Assembly: GCA_937902925.1 (NCBI GenBank)
Contig: CALFNN010000048.1
Location: 1 to 64,000, forward strand
Direction: 5' to 3'
From: an uncultured Opitutaceae bacterium
GTDB taxonomy: Bacteria; Verrucomicrobiota; Verrucomicrobiia; Opitutales; Opitutaceae
Length of the DNA stretch: 64,000 nucleotides
Shown here: piece by piece, positions 43,573 to 52,869 of the stretch
How the letters are laid out: every line of letters starts with the position of its first letter
How positions within the stretch are numbered: the first letter of the stretch is position 1
Program-made: the position numbers and the translations under genes
The notes under the pieces: model-generated
The model's input: the letters and a program-made list of their open reading frames with translations, nothing else
What the model was told of the DNA's origin: nothing
Databases searched by the model: none

Positions 43573-44390
43573 ACCGGGGCTGGAGCAACGTCGACCCGGT
43601 CGCGGGCCCCCGGACAAATGACGCGGGCCGCGGCATCCCGGCCCTGCCGTTGCAGGGCGACGAAGTGCACGTGTGGTGGGCCCGGCTGGACGAGGCCGCC
43701 CGGGAGGAGCCGCCGGAGGCGCGGGCGGCGCTCTCGCGGGACGAATTGGAACGGGCGGCACAGTTTTATTTCGCGAGCGACTCCCGGCGCTATGTCGCCG
43801 GCCGGACGATTCTGCGCCGGCTGCTCGGTCGTTATCTCGGGCGGAATCCGGCCAGTCTGGCCTTCGCTTACGGCCGCCACGGCAAGCCGCGGCTGGTGTC
43901 GGCGCCGCACCGGGCCGCCATCTTTTTCAACGTGACCCACGCGGACGGGCTGGCCCTGTTTGCCATCACGCGCAGTGACGAGGTGGGCATCGACGTCGAG
44001 CGCGTGCGCGAAATTCCCGAATGGGAGCGGATCTCGGCCGCGTGCTTCGATCCGCGCGAGCACGTGCGCCTCCGCCGCGTGCCGTCCGCGCACCGGCGCG
44101 AGGCGTTCTTCCGGGCGTGGACGCGCCAGGAGGCCGTGCTGAAGGCGCTCGGCCTCGGCCTGGGCGGCCCGCTGCCGCCGGCCGGCCGGGGGGCGCTCGA
44201 CGAGTTTTCCGTGCGCACGTTCCTCCCGGCTCCGGGCTATGTGGCGGCGCTGGCGGTGGCCCGGGGCGGCTGCCGCACGAGCTGCGTGGCATGGCCCCGC
44301 GGCGATCCGCTGACGGCGGGCCGGATCGCCCAAAGCGGATGGCCGGCGCGGGATGGAAACGGCCGCGGAACCGGAGGCGAAATCTCATGA
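43569..44390 (+). CDS. Sfp-type 4'-phosphopantetheinyl transferase
   Basis: 273 aa. It has the Sfp-family metal-binding motif VGIDVERV and the second signature FFRAWTRQEAVLKALGLGL (family usual W-x-x-K-E-A; here the Lys is Gln, while the catalytic Glu and downstream Lys are kept). The fold half around GRTILRRLLGRYL and FFNVTHADGL also fits. It moves phosphopantetheine from CoA to the T and ACP Ser residues of the four synthases. The start overlaps the thioesterase gene's stop (ATGA), so it belongs to the operon. The C-terminal 40 residues look poorly conserved. Confidence 0.92.
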   Translation: MNRGWSNVDPVAGPRTNDAGRGIPALPLQGDEVHVWWARLDEAAREEPPEARAALSRDELERAAQFYFASDSRRYVAGRTILRRLLGRYLGRNPASLAFAYGRHGKPRLVSAPHRAAIFFNVTHADGLALFAITRSDEVGIDVERVREIPEWERISAACFDPREHVRLRRVPSAHRREAFFRAWTRQEAVLKALGLGLGGPLPPAGRGALDEFSVRTFLPAPGYVAALAVARGGCRTSCVAWPRGDPLTAGRIAQSGWPARDGNGRGTGGEIS

Positions 44391-46084
44391 ACCTAATTCG
44401 TTTTGTTTTGCGCGGGTCGCGACCCCTGGTGGTCTGGACATTTGTCGCGGCGGTGCTCAGCGGTGCGTGCAACGCCGGGTTGATTGCGATGGTGAACCTG
44501 GTGCTCGGCGCCTCGGGCACGCCCAGCGGGCGCCTCGTCTGGGCGTTCGTGGCGCTCGGGGCGGGGCGGCTGCTGACCAACTCGCTGGCGCAGGTGACGC
44601 TGGCGAATTTCTCGCAACAGAGTTCGGCACGGTTGCGGCGCGAACTCGTGCAAAAAATCCTGGCGGTGCCCCTGCGGCAACTCGAGGAGATCGGCGCGCC
44701 GCGGCTGATGGTGGCCCTCACGGAGGATGTGCTCAGCATCACGGAGGCGATGCTCGGCATCCCGAGTTTCACGGTGAATCTCGCGATCCTGGTCGGCGGG
44801 GCGGCCTATCTCGGCTGGCTGTCGCCCAAGGTGCTGGTCGCGATGGCGGGATTCATCGTGCTGGGCGCCGTGGTCCACCGGCTGCTGATCCGCCGGGGCT
44901 TTGCGTTCCTCACGGCGGCGCGGGAGGAGCAGGACGGGCTGTTCCGGCATTTTCGGTCGCTGACCGAGGGCATCAAGGAGCTGAAGCTGCACCGCGAGCG
45001 GCGCGGCGTCTTTTTCAACCAGAACATCCAGTCCTCCACCGCGGCCTACCAGCGCCTGAACATCGCGGCGGAGATGCGCTTCATCCTCGCGCACAACTGG
45101 AGTCACCTCCTGTTCTTCACGCTGATCGGGTTGATCCTCTTCCTGCTGCCGCGGATGGAAAATCTCAGTCCGCAGGCACTGACGGGTTATATCGTCGCCA
45201 CCCTCTATCTCATGGGTCCGCTGTCCGGGGTGCTGGGCAGTCTCTCGGTCTTCGGTCGCGCAAGTGTCGCGCTGCGCAAGATCGACGAGCTCGGGCTCGC
45301 GCTCGAGGTGCGGGCGGGGGACGACTGCCCGACGGGCCGGGCGGTGCCGCGGGCGTCCTTCGAGCGCCTCGAGCTCGTCGGGGTCACGCATTCGTATCAC
45401 CGGGAACGGGAGGACGATCATTTTCTGCTCGGCCCGATCAGCCTGACCTTCCGCCCGGGGGAACTGGTCTTTCTCGTCGGCGGCAACGGCAGCGGCAAAT
45501 CGACGCTCGCGAAGGTCATCACGGGCCTCTATCCGCCGGCGGAGGGAGAAATCCGGCTGAACGGCGCGGCGGTGGCCCGGCACAACCGCGACGATTACCG
45601 GCAGAACTTCTCCGCGGTGTTTGCGGATTTTCACCTGTTCGAAAACCTCCTCGGCCTCGAGCAGGCCGATCTGGATGCGCAGGCGCGCCGGTATCTCGCG
45701 CAACTGCATCTCGACCACAAGGTCAAGGTGCGCGCCGGCGTGCTCTCGACGACGCAGCTTTCGCAGGGCCAGCGCAAGCGGCTCGCACTGTTGACCGCCT
45801 ATCTCGAGGACCGGCCGTTCTACCTGTTCGATGAATGGGCCTCGGACCAGGATCCGTTGTTCAAGGAAGTGTTCTACACGCAGCTCCTGCCGGAACTCCG
45901 GGCGCGGAACAAGACAGTGTTGGTGATCACGCACGACGACCGCTACTTCCATCTCGCCGACCGGGTCGTCAAACTCGACTACGGTCAGATCGTCACGGAG
46001 AGCCCGGAAGCACGAACGTTTTCCGAGTCGCTGACGGTGCCGGCCGGCTGCCGCCGGGCGGCCGAGCAGGTGTCCGTCGGTTGA
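44387..46084 (+). CDS. cyclic-peptide-type ABC exporter (SyrD/PvdE-like, permease-ATPase fusion)
   Basis: 565 aa from the ATG at 44387, overlapping the transferase stop (ATGA). The N-terminal 330 residues hold about six membrane segments (VVWTFVAAVLSGACNAGL, VNLAILVGGAAYLGWLS, LLFFTLIGLILFLLP). The ATPase half has Walker A GGNGSGKST, signature LSQGQRKR, Walker B FYLFDEW and the H-loop VITHDD. Half-transporters of this layout export lipopeptides and siderophore precursors from the cytosol to the periplasm. As the last gene of the operon it most likely exports the NRPS/PKS product. Confidence 0.92.
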   Translation: MNLIRFVLRGSRPLVVWTFVAAVLSGACNAGLIAMVNLVLGASGTPSGRLVWAFVALGAGRLLTNSLAQVTLANFSQQSSARLRRELVQKILAVPLRQLEEIGAPRLMVALTEDVLSITEAMLGIPSFTVNLAILVGGAAYLGWLSPKVLVAMAGFIVLGAVVHRLLIRRGFAFLTAAREEQDGLFRHFRSLTEGIKELKLHRERRGVFFNQNIQSSTAAYQRLNIAAEMRFILAHNWSHLLFFTLIGLILFLLPRMENLSPQALTGYIVATLYLMGPLSGVLGSLSVFGRASVALRKIDELGLALEVRAGDDCPTGRAVPRASFERLELVGVTHSYHREREDDHFLLGPISLTFRPGELVFLVGGNGSGKSTLAKVITGLYPPAEGEIRLNGAAVARHNRDDYRQNFSAVFADFHLFENLLGLEQADLDAQARRYLAQLHLDHKVKVRAGVLSTTQLSQGQRKRLALLTAYLEDRPFYLFDEWASDQDPLFKEVFYTQLLPELRARNKTVLVITHDDRYFHLADRVVKLDYGQIVTESPEARTFSESLTVPAGCRRAAEQVSVG

Positions 46085-46264
46085 ACCGGAGCCGATGAGG
46101 GTGAGCGGCGCCCTCGGGGTAAACACCGGTGAGGTCGGGTCCGGCCGCCTTTTCGCCGCCTGGTTGTCCGCCGGTCCTCCGACCGCCCGGTCCCGTCAAG
46201 CGGTGCCCGTGAAGCGGGGTTTCGCGCGACCGTTTGGACTGACGTTTCGTCACGACGAGCGTCA
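46085..46264. other. intergenic gap between two convergent genes
   Basis: 180 bases between the stop of the exporter and the stop of the MetE-like gene. The only structure seen is a short inverted repeat TGACG-TTT-CGTCA (46240-46252). No intrinsic terminator with a T-run and no small gene is visible. Confidence 0.5.
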
Positions 46265-47278
46265 CTAGCGCCGGCCGAGAAACAGGTCGCGACCGCGGAC
46301 GAGCGCGTCGAGCTTTCGATCCGCGATGGAGCGTTTGAGCATCCAGAAGCCGCAGTCGGGGTGAACCCACTTCACGCGGCCGGCGCCGGCTTTCTTCTCG
46401 GCGGCGGCGATCCGCGCGGCGACCTCGTCGGGCGTCTCGACGTGGTTCACCTTGATGTCGATCACGCCAATCCCGAGCGCGATTTTCGGGTCGATCAACT
46501 TGAGGGCGTCGAGGTCGCTGGCAGGGCGGTGGGCAAGCTCGAGGACGAGGTGGTCGGCGTGGAGCGCGTTGAGGAACGCCGCGAGCGCCTTCCAGTTTCC
46601 TTTCTGGATCGTCTGGCCGCCATAGTTGCCGAAGCAGAAATGCACGGCGCGCTGGGTGCCGCGACCGATCGCGTCGAGGACGATGTTGATGGCGCGGGCG
46701 GCGAGCGGTCCGTCGGCGGGGTTGCCGGGAATGTTGGCTTCGTCGACCTGGATGCACGCGGCGGGCAGGCCGGGCATCTGCGCGGCGAGCACTTCCGCGA
46801 GCGCGAGCGTGAGCGCCTCGAACTCGCCGTAGTGGTGGTCGAGCAGCGTCCGCGCGAGCATGTAGGGACTCGTGACGGTGAATTTGAAATCGCCGCCGGC
46901 GACGCCGGCCGCGCGCTGGCAGTCGGCGAGGAGGTTGAGCGAGCCTTCGCCGAGCGGCCCGATGACGACGCCCGCGGGTTTGCGGCGAAAACCCATCGGC
47001 GAGTGACGGGAGAACTCCTCCGTCACCGAGCGGCCGACGACCGACGAGATGCCGGCCATCGGGCGGATGAAATACTCGATCATGCCGTTCGTGTCGGGAT
47101 GATTGACATCGAAACGATAGAGTTCGCCGTCGGTCGGCAAATCGATGCCGGCCTGGCGCTGGGTGTCGAACACGACGCGCGTCGCGTCGACGACGGCCTG
47201 TTCGCTCGGGAGGGCGGCGAGCCAGTCGGGCACCGGATAGGAGCCGACGGTGGTGGTGAGGATGCGGGGCTTGGGCAT
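46265..47278 (-). CDS. cobalamin-independent methionine synthase (MetE C-terminal-like) family protein
   Basis: 337 aa from the ATG at 47278 (MPKPRILTTTVGSYPVPDWL). This is the length of the catalytic MetE/UROD-fold domain alone, without the MetE N-terminal half. Zinc-ligand positions are visible as His and Cys in VHFCFGNYGG and Cys in VHPDCGFW, with ACIQVDEANI and RPASDL also typical. Such short MetE-like proteins transfer a methyl group to a thiol; the methyl donor here is unknown. It lies 8 bases after the Rieske gene at the end of a long minus-strand series, so a role in methyl transfer during catabolism of a methylated compound is possible (inference). Confidence 0.85.
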   Translation of the reverse strand: MPKPRILTTTVGSYPVPDWLAALPSEQAVVDATRVVFDTQRQAGIDLPTDGELYRFDVNHPDTNGMIEYFIRPMAGISSVVGRSVTEEFSRHSPMGFRRKPAGVVIGPLGEGSLNLLADCQRAAGVAGGDFKFTVTSPYMLARTLLDHHYGEFEALTLALAEVLAAQMPGLPAACIQVDEANIPGNPADGPLAARAINIVLDAIGRGTQRAVHFCFGNYGGQTIQKGNWKALAAFLNALHADHLVLELAHRPASDLDALKLIDPKIALGIGVIDIKVNHVETPDEVAARIAAAEKKAGAGRVKWVHPDCGFWMLKRSIADRKLDALVRGRDLFLGRR

Positions 47279-47286
47279 GGGTGGAA

Positions 47287-48354
47287 TCAGGTGTTGAGGA
47301 TGAGCGGTGACGCCGCGGTGGCGGCCGGCGCGGGCCGGAGCCAGCGGCGGAGTTGGCGCTGGAAAAGATTCGCGAGCGTGTCGCCCGGCGTCACCAGGAC
47401 ACCCCAGCCACTCCGGCCGGGGTTGATCGGGACCTCCGCCGGGAGCTGGCTTTCGCACATGCGGCGGTCCTCATCGAGCACGCGCACGGCAAACTCGAGT
47501 TGCGCGGTCGCGGGCGGGCCGCGGAAATCCGGGGAGATCGCGAGCGACCAGAACACCGTGCAACTCGTCCGCGTGCGAGGGGAGGGCACGTGCAGGAGCA
47601 CGCGCTCGTCGCCATCGGCGAAGCTCTGGCGGATCGTGGTGAAGTTCGGCAAATACCCGCGCTGGCGGCGATGATGGGCGCTCTGGAGTTTTCCCGGCTG
47701 CTCATGCGGCGAGGCGAGCGCGGGAAAGGGCGCGTCCATCTGAAACCCGCCGTCGTCGGTCGCGCGGATATCCATCGGCGGGAGCCGGTGGTCGGCGGCC
47801 TTCCCGAGGGTGGCCGCGTGCGCGAACGCAAAATGCGTCATGTCGAGGTAGTTTTCGACTTCGCGTCGCCAGCCGGAATTGAAAGGAGTGGGCGGGCCGA
47901 GCACGTAACTCCAGTGTGCGTCCTCGAACTCCGGCACACTCGGCAACTCGTGCGTGCGTCCGTCGCCGAGCGGGGCGGCGGCGAGTTTCACCCAGATAAA
48001 CCCGTAGCGTTCCTGCACCGCGTAGGTGCGCAGGTGCGAGAGCGCGAGTTTTTCGGCATTCGGCTCGAGCAGCGACGGAATCGACTGGCACGCACCGGCG
48101 GCGTTGAACCGCCAGCCGTGATAGGCGCACATCAGCTCGCCGTCACGGATGCATCCGGCGGAAAGCCGCGCGCCCTTGTGTGGACACGCGACGTCGGCGG
48201 CGAGCAGGCGGCCATCGGCGAAGCGCGCGACGACGAGCTCCGTTTCGAGCAGCGTCGCGCCAATGACGGACCCCGGCGCCAGATCGAGGGCGCGGGCGAC
48301 GGGCTGCCACGTCCGCCGGAGCGCGGCGAAAACATCATCCTCGGTCAGTTCCAT
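47287..48354 (-). CDS. Rieske non-haem iron oxygenase (aromatic ring-hydroxylating/VanA-like)
   Basis: 355 aa. The Rieske [2Fe-2S] ligands are Cys57, His59, Cys76 and His79 (CPHKG ... CAYHGW). The mononuclear iron site is visible as NYLDMTHFAFAH with His174 and His179. Length and layout match single-chain oxygenases of the VanA O-demethylase and related groups. No reductase gene is adjacent, so electrons must come from elsewhere. Its 5' end overlaps the OppF-like gene by 20 bases. It probably hydroxylates or O-demethylates a compound taken up by the locus; the substrate cannot be read from the sequence. Confidence 0.88.
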   Translation of the reverse strand: MELTEDDVFAALRRTWQPVARALDLAPGSVIGATLLETELVVARFADGRLLAADVACPHKGARLSAGCIRDGELMCAYHGWRFNAAGACQSIPSLLEPNAEKLALSHLRTYAVQERYGFIWVKLAAAPLGDGRTHELPSVPEFEDAHWSYVLGPPTPFNSGWRREVENYLDMTHFAFAHAATLGKAADHRLPPMDIRATDDGGFQMDAPFPALASPHEQPGKLQSAHHRRQRGYLPNFTTIRQSFADGDERVLLHVPSPRTRTSCTVFWSLAISPDFRGPPATAQLEFAVRVLDEDRRMCESQLPAEVPINPGRSGWGVLVTPGDTLANLFQRQLRRWLRPAPAATAASPLILNT

Positions 48355-49369
48355 GAGTCGGTAAAACGGAGGGTGGCTGGGTGGCGGAGGGAAGATGACA
48401 GGCGACCGTCCAACTCGCGCCGGTCACCTCGCGCAGCGCGGGGCGTTCCAGCGCGCAGGGAGCGAAGCAATCCGGGCAGCGCGGGTGAAACGCGCAGCCG
48501 CCCGGGAGCCGGCTCGGGTCGGCCGGCTCGCCCGCGACCTCGAGCTTCATCGGCCGGTCGGGATCGGGCCATGGCACGGCGGCGAGCAGCGCCTTGGTGT
48601 AGGGATGCCGCGGCGACTCGAACAGCTGCGCGGTGGGCGCGAGCTCGACAATCCGGCCGGCATACATGACGGCGACGCGGTCACAAAAATGGCGCACGAC
48701 GTCGAGGTTGTGCGCCACGAGGAGATAGGTGAGCTTGAATTCCGCCTGGAGGTCCTTGAGGAGATTCAGAATCTGGGCCTGCACGGACACGTCGAGGGCT
48801 GACACGGCCTCGTCGGCGACGACGAGCGATGGCCGCATGATCAGCGCGCGGGCGATGCCGATCCGCTGGCGCTGGCCGCCGGAGAAGGCATGGGGATAGC
48901 GCGCGCGATGGCCGGGCTTGAGGCCGACTTTTTTCAGGATGTCGTCGACCCGCGCCTGGAGTTCGGCGCCTTTCGCGAGACCGTGCACGACGAGAGGTTC
49001 GCCGACGATCTCGGCGACCGTCATCCGCGGGTTGAGCGAGGAAAACGGATCCTGAAAAACCATCTGCAGGTGCGGACGCAGCGGCTTGAGCGCGGATTCG
49101 GACAGCGCCGCGAGGTCCGTGAGCCCGCCCGCGGGCGGGCGAAACAACACCTGGCCGGCGCTCGGCGTCAGGGCCCGCAGGATGCAGCGGACCGTGGTCG
49201 TCTTGCCGGAGCCGGACTCGCCGACGAGCCCGAGAGTCTCGCCGGCATTCAGGTCGAAGCTTACGTCGTCGACCGCTTGCACCGTGGCCACGAGACGCGA
49301 CCGGAAACCGCGACTGCGAATCGGGAAACTCTTGGAGAGGCCGCGGACGGAAAGCAGCGGAGGGTTCAT
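48335..49369 (-). CDS. Opp/Dpp-type ABC importer ATPase (OppF-like)
   Basis: 344 aa from the ATG at 49369 ([15 protein letters not shown]). Walker A GESGSGKTT, signature AFSGGQRQR, Walker B PSLVVADEAVSALD, and the C-terminal oligopeptide-transporter extension (HPYTKALLAAVPWPDPD, GGCAFHPRCPDC) are present. It overlaps the OppD-like gene by 4 bases (ATGA). With OppD it powers the importer formed by the OppC-like permease and the binding-protein/OppB fusion. In this locus the cargo is probably an oligosaccharide rather than a peptide (inference from neighbours). Confidence 0.92.
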   Translation of the reverse strand: MNPPLLSVRGLSKSFPIRSRGFRSRLVATVQAVDDVSFDLNAGETLGLVGESGSGKTTTVRCILRALTPSAGQVLFRPPAGGLTDLAALSESALKPLRPHLQMVFQDPFSSLNPRMTVAEIVGEPLVVHGLAKGAELQARVDDILKKVGLKPGHRARYPHAFSGGQRQRIGIARALIMRPSLVVADEAVSALDVSVQAQILNLLKDLQAEFKLTYLLVAHNLDVVRHFCDRVAVMYAGRIVELAPTAQLFESPRHPYTKALLAAVPWPDPDRPMKLEVAGEPADPSRLPGGCAFHPRCPDCFAPCALERPALREVTGASWTVACHLPSATQPPSVLPTHGTDRG

Positions 49370-50370
49370 GGCAGGATTTCCTCCGCGCGCACGCACGCGA
49401 CCTCGCGCCCGGTGGAAACCGTCCGCAGGTCGGGCGGGCCGCCGACATCGCAGCGCCCTGGTTGCGCGAACGGACAGCGGGGATGGAACGGGCACCCGGA
49501 CGGAATCGCGTTGAGCGGCGGCACGGAGCCGGGGATCGAGGCGAGGCGCCGGCCGACGTTGAGCGCCGGGATCGACTGGAGCAGGCCCTGCGTGTAGGGA
49601 TGCCGCGGGTGCTTGATCACCTCGCGGACCGGGCCGTGCTCGACGATCCGGCCAAGATACATGACGGCAACCTCATCGGCGACCTGCGCCACGACGCCGA
49701 GGTCGTGCGTGATGAGGAGCACGGAGCAGCCGAGCTCCCGCTGGAGTGATTTGATGAGATGGAGGATTTGCGCCTGGATGGTGACGTCGAGCGCGGTGGT
49801 CGGCTCGTCGGCGATGAGCAGTTCCGGATGGCAGATGAGCGCGATGGCGATGCCGACCCGCTGCCGCATGCCACCGGAGAGCTCATGCGGATATTGATCG
49901 ACCCGCCGCTCGGGCGCGGCGATGCCGACCTTGCGGAGAATCTCGATGGCGCGACGGCGCGCCTCGGCACGCGAAACCTCCTCGTGCAACTGGAGCGCCT
50001 CCGCGAGGTGGGCGCCGATGGTGTGCACCGGCGAGAGCGCAGCGACGGGCTCCTGAAAAATCATGCTCACCAGGCCGCCGCGAATATGGAACAGGTGTTC
50101 GTCGCCCTCGGCGAGTTGAGCGACGTCGATTGGTTCTCCACGGCGCGGCAAGAGGCGGATCTGGCCGCCGACGATCCGGCCAGGGCTCTGCACCAACCGG
50201 AGGATCGAGTAGGAGGTGACCGTCTTGCCGCAGCCGGATTCGCCGACGAGGGCGAGCGTCCGGCCACGAGGAATCGAGAACGTCACGCCGTCGACGGCAG
50301 GGAGCGTGCCCTCCTCGGTGAGGAAATGCGTTTTCAGGTCGACGACCTCGAGCACGTTGTCGGCCTTCAT
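49366..50370 (-). CDS. Opp/Dpp-type ABC importer ATPase (OppD-like)
   Basis: 334 aa. Walker [10 protein letters not shown], signature ELSGGMRQR, Walker [15 protein letters not shown]-loop LLITHDLG, and the family C-terminal part ([27 protein letters not shown]). The stop overlaps the next start and the start is one base from the OppC stop, so it is operonic with both. It is the partner ATPase of the OppF-like protein. Confidence 0.92.
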   Translation of the reverse strand: MKADNVLEVVDLKTHFLTEEGTLPAVDGVTFSIPRGRTLALVGESGCGKTVTSYSILRLVQSPGRIVGGQIRLLPRRGEPIDVAQLAEGDEHLFHIRGGLVSMIFQEPVAALSPVHTIGAHLAEALQLHEEVSRAEARRRAIEILRKVGIAAPERRVDQYPHELSGGMRQRVGIAIALICHPELLIADEPTTALDVTIQAQILHLIKSLQRELGCSVLLITHDLGVVAQVADEVAVMYLGRIVEHGPVREVIKHPRHPYTQGLLQSIPALNVGRRLASIPGSVPPLNAIPSGCPFHPRCPFAQPGRCDVGGPPDLRTVSTGREVACVRAEEILP

Positions 50371-50371
50371 G

Positions 50372-51493
50372 TCAGCGCGTGGCGTAGGGATCCGCGGCGT
50401 CGCGGAGGCCGTCGCCGAGGAAGTTGAAGCTGAGGACCGTGAGGACGATCATGACCACCGGCATGAGCAGCCATGGGTAGTTGGCGACAGTCTGGATGCT
50501 CAGGCAGTCCTGCAGCATGACGCCCCAGCTCACGATCGGCGGGCGCAGCCCGAGGCCGAGGAACGAGAGCGAGGTTTCGCCGAGGATCATCGCGGGAACG
50601 CTCATCGTGAGGACCACGATGATGTGGCTCGTGAAGCCGGGCAGGAGATGGCGAAACAGGATCCGGGTGTGCGACGCGCCGATCAGCCGGGCGGCGGTCG
50701 CGTAGTCCTCCTCGCGCAGCGCGAGGATTTTTCCGCGCACGACCCGCGCGAGATTGGTCCAGCCGAGCAGGGCCAGGACGATGGTGATGGCGAAATAGGT
50801 TGCGAGCGGCGACCAGTCGGGCGGCAGCACGGCGCCGAGCGCCAGCCAGAGCGGCAGATGCGGAAACGAGTTGATGATCTCGATGGCGCGCTGGATCACG
50901 TTGTCCACCGCGCCGCCGACGTAGCCCGAGACGCCGCCGATCGTGACGCCGAGGAGAAACGTGACCGCGATGGCGACGAGTCCGACCGAGAGACTGATGC
51001 GCGAGCCGTAGATCATCCGGCTGCAGAGATCGCGGCCATATTTGTCCGCGCCGAAGAAATAGCATTCCTGCGCCGGGTCCTCGACGCCGAAGAAATGCCG
51101 GTCGGAGTGGATGAAGCCCCAGAGCGTGTAGGATTCGCCAGAGACGAAAAAGCCCAAGGCGACGGGATGGGTTTCGTCCTCGACGTAGGATTTCTTGAAC
51201 GTGACGGGATCGATCAGGCGCCGCATCGCCGGCACGAAGAGTCCGTGCGCCAGCGAAACGCGCGGCAGTTGCGGCGGGCAATAGGCGTGCGACAGATCGC
51301 GCCATTCGCGCGAATGCGGCGCGAAAAACTCGGCCCCCAGCGCAAGCGTGTAGAAGACGGCGAGGGCGTGGAGGGCGACGACCGCGACGCGGTGCCGCCG
51401 GAAACGCCGCCACGTCAGCGCCCACGGCGACAGCGAACCGGCCTCGCGCGGAGGCGGGCGCGCAGTCGATGCGATGGTGGTGGTGGCGTTCAT
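50372..51493 (-). CDS. Opp/Dpp-type ABC importer permease (OppC-like)
   Basis: 373 aa. An N-terminal membrane segment (VAVVALHALAVFYTLALGAEF) is followed by a long periplasmic loop (about 60-165) and the BPD_transp_1 permease core with five predicted membrane segments. It carries the coupling motif EEDYATAARLIGASHTRILFRHLLPG and the usual GRDLCSRMIYGSRISL. The N-terminal loop is longer than in many OppC proteins. It pairs with the permease half of the fused 1102-aa protein two genes upstream. Confidence 0.9.
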   Translation of the reverse strand: MNATTTIASTARPPPREAGSLSPWALTWRRFRRHRVAVVALHALAVFYTLALGAEFFAPHSREWRDLSHAYCPPQLPRVSLAHGLFVPAMRRLIDPVTFKKSYVEDETHPVALGFFVSGESYTLWGFIHSDRHFFGVEDPAQECYFFGADKYGRDLCSRMIYGSRISLSVGLVAIAVTFLLGVTIGGVSGYVGGAVDNVIQRAIEIINSFPHLPLWLALGAVLPPDWSPLATYFAITIVLALLGWTNLARVVRGKILALREEDYATAARLIGASHTRILFRHLLPGFTSHIIVVLTMSVPAMILGETSLSFLGLGLRPPIVSWGVMLQDCLSIQTVANYPWLLMPVVMIVLTVLSFNFLGDGLRDAADPYATR

Positions 51494-51502
51494 CGGCGGG
51501 CG

Positions 51503-52849
51503 TCAGATGAGCTCGCTCAGCCGCACGGCCGTGGGGCGAAGCGGCAGCAGGTCGAGGAGCTTCACCGGGCGGTGGGTGGCGATCGACTCGTTCGCGGCGA
51601 TGCCGACAAGGATCGAGGCCGCGCCCTGCTCGTGGCCAGCGGCGCGGCCGAACGGGTCGGCGGGCGCGTCGGCAGCGAAGAGATTCGCCATCAACGCCGG
51701 GTCGGCACCGCCGTGGCCGCCCTTGGCGCGCTCGACCTCGACCTCGTAGCTCGGCTGGAAGTGCGGATAGACGCGGATGAACTCGCTCGGCCGGTCGGCG
51801 GTCGATTGCTCGCGGTCGAGTTCCGCGTCGCTCTGGCCGCGGATGATGTGGGTGCCGAGGAATTCGTGGTATTCGAGCGTGCCGCGGTCGCCGGTGAAAC
51901 TGACGCGCATGCCTTCGCGCGAGGAAAAGCTGACGAGCGAATAGGTCAGGAGTTCGCCGGTGCGGTAGCGGACGAGGGCGCCCATGTTGTCGTAGATGTC
52001 GATCCCGTCGCCAAAGACGTTCCGGTCGCGCACGTAGCCGCTGTCGGCCTCGGCGCGGAGGTAGAGCGATTCGAGATTGCCGCCGTCGCGCAGGTTGAGG
52101 CGGAACGGATCGGTGGCGGCCGCCGGCTCGTCGGTGTAGCGCGGATAGCGGGTGAGGGCCTCGTCGCCGCGGGCGACCGCATTGGCCCGCCCGTAGAAAT
52201 CGAGCTGGCCGCGGGCGAAGACCTCGTCGGGGATCGCGTCGAGCCACCAGTTGACGAGATCGAAGTGGTGCGTGCTCTTGTGGACGAGCAGCCCGCCCGA
52301 CTCCGCGAGGTGAGCGTGCCAGCGGCGGTAGTAGTCCACGCCATGCCGCATATCGAGGACGTATTCGAGATTCACCGCGCGCACCCGGCCGATGGTCCCG
52401 GCGGCGAGGAGCTCCTTCACGCGCGTGCGGTAGGCCTGCCAGCGATAGTTGAACCCGACCCGCACGCGGCGGCCGGTGGCGTCGACGGCGGCCAGGACCG
52501 CCGCGCATTTCCCCGCGTCGATCGTCATGGGTTTCTCGGTGATGACATCGCAGCCGGCGCGGAGGGACCGCATGATGTAGTCGTGATGAGTCGAGTCCTT
52601 CGAGGTCACGATCACGACGTCGGGCCGTTGCTCGCGGAGCATGGCGTCGAAGCGGTCCGCCGTGTAGGTCGGAAGCGCCCGGTAGCCGAGCGAGCCGGCG
52701 AGCAGGGCGTCGTAGTGCGCGAGGCGCGCGGCGCTCAGGTCGCAGAGGGCGAGGAGTTCGGCGTCCGCGGCGTGCCGCGTGACGAGCGGCTCGATGAAAC
52801 TAATCGCGCGGCCGCCGGTGCCGACAATGACGTAACGTTTTTTGGTCAT
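51503..52849 (-). CDS. Gfo/Idh/MocA-family oxidoreductase
   Basis: 448 aa. An N-terminal Rossmann fold (YVIVGTGGRAISFIEPLV) is followed by the family EKP motif in DVITEKPMTIDAGKCA, with a catalytic-domain segment around LVHKSTHHFDLVNWWLD. Members act on sugars and sugar derivatives with NAD(P). It lies between the OppC gene and the binding-protein/OppB fusion, so it is likely a catabolic step on the imported sugar. Substrate not identifiable. Confidence 0.9.
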   Translation of the reverse strand: MTKKRYVIVGTGGRAISFIEPLVTRHAADAELLALCDLSAARLAHYDALLAGSLGYRALPTYTADRFDAMLREQRPDVVIVTSKDSTHHDYIMRSLRAGCDVITEKPMTIDAGKCAAVLAAVDATGRRVRVGFNYRWQAYRTRVKELLAAGTIGRVRAVNLEYVLDMRHGVDYYRRWHAHLAESGGLLVHKSTHHFDLVNWWLDAIPDEVFARGQLDFYGRANAVARGDEALTRYPRYTDEPAAATDPFRLNLRDGGNLESLYLRAEADSGYVRDRNVFGDGIDIYDNMGALVRYRTGELLTYSLVSFSSREGMRVSFTGDRGTLEYHEFLGTHIIRGQSDAELDREQSTADRPSEFIRVYPHFQPSYEVEVERAKGGHGGADPALMANLFAADAPADPFGRAAGHEQGAASILVGIAANESIATHRPVKLLDLLPLRPTAVRLSELI

Positions 52850-52869
52850 GGAAGAAAGGGCCGGACCGT

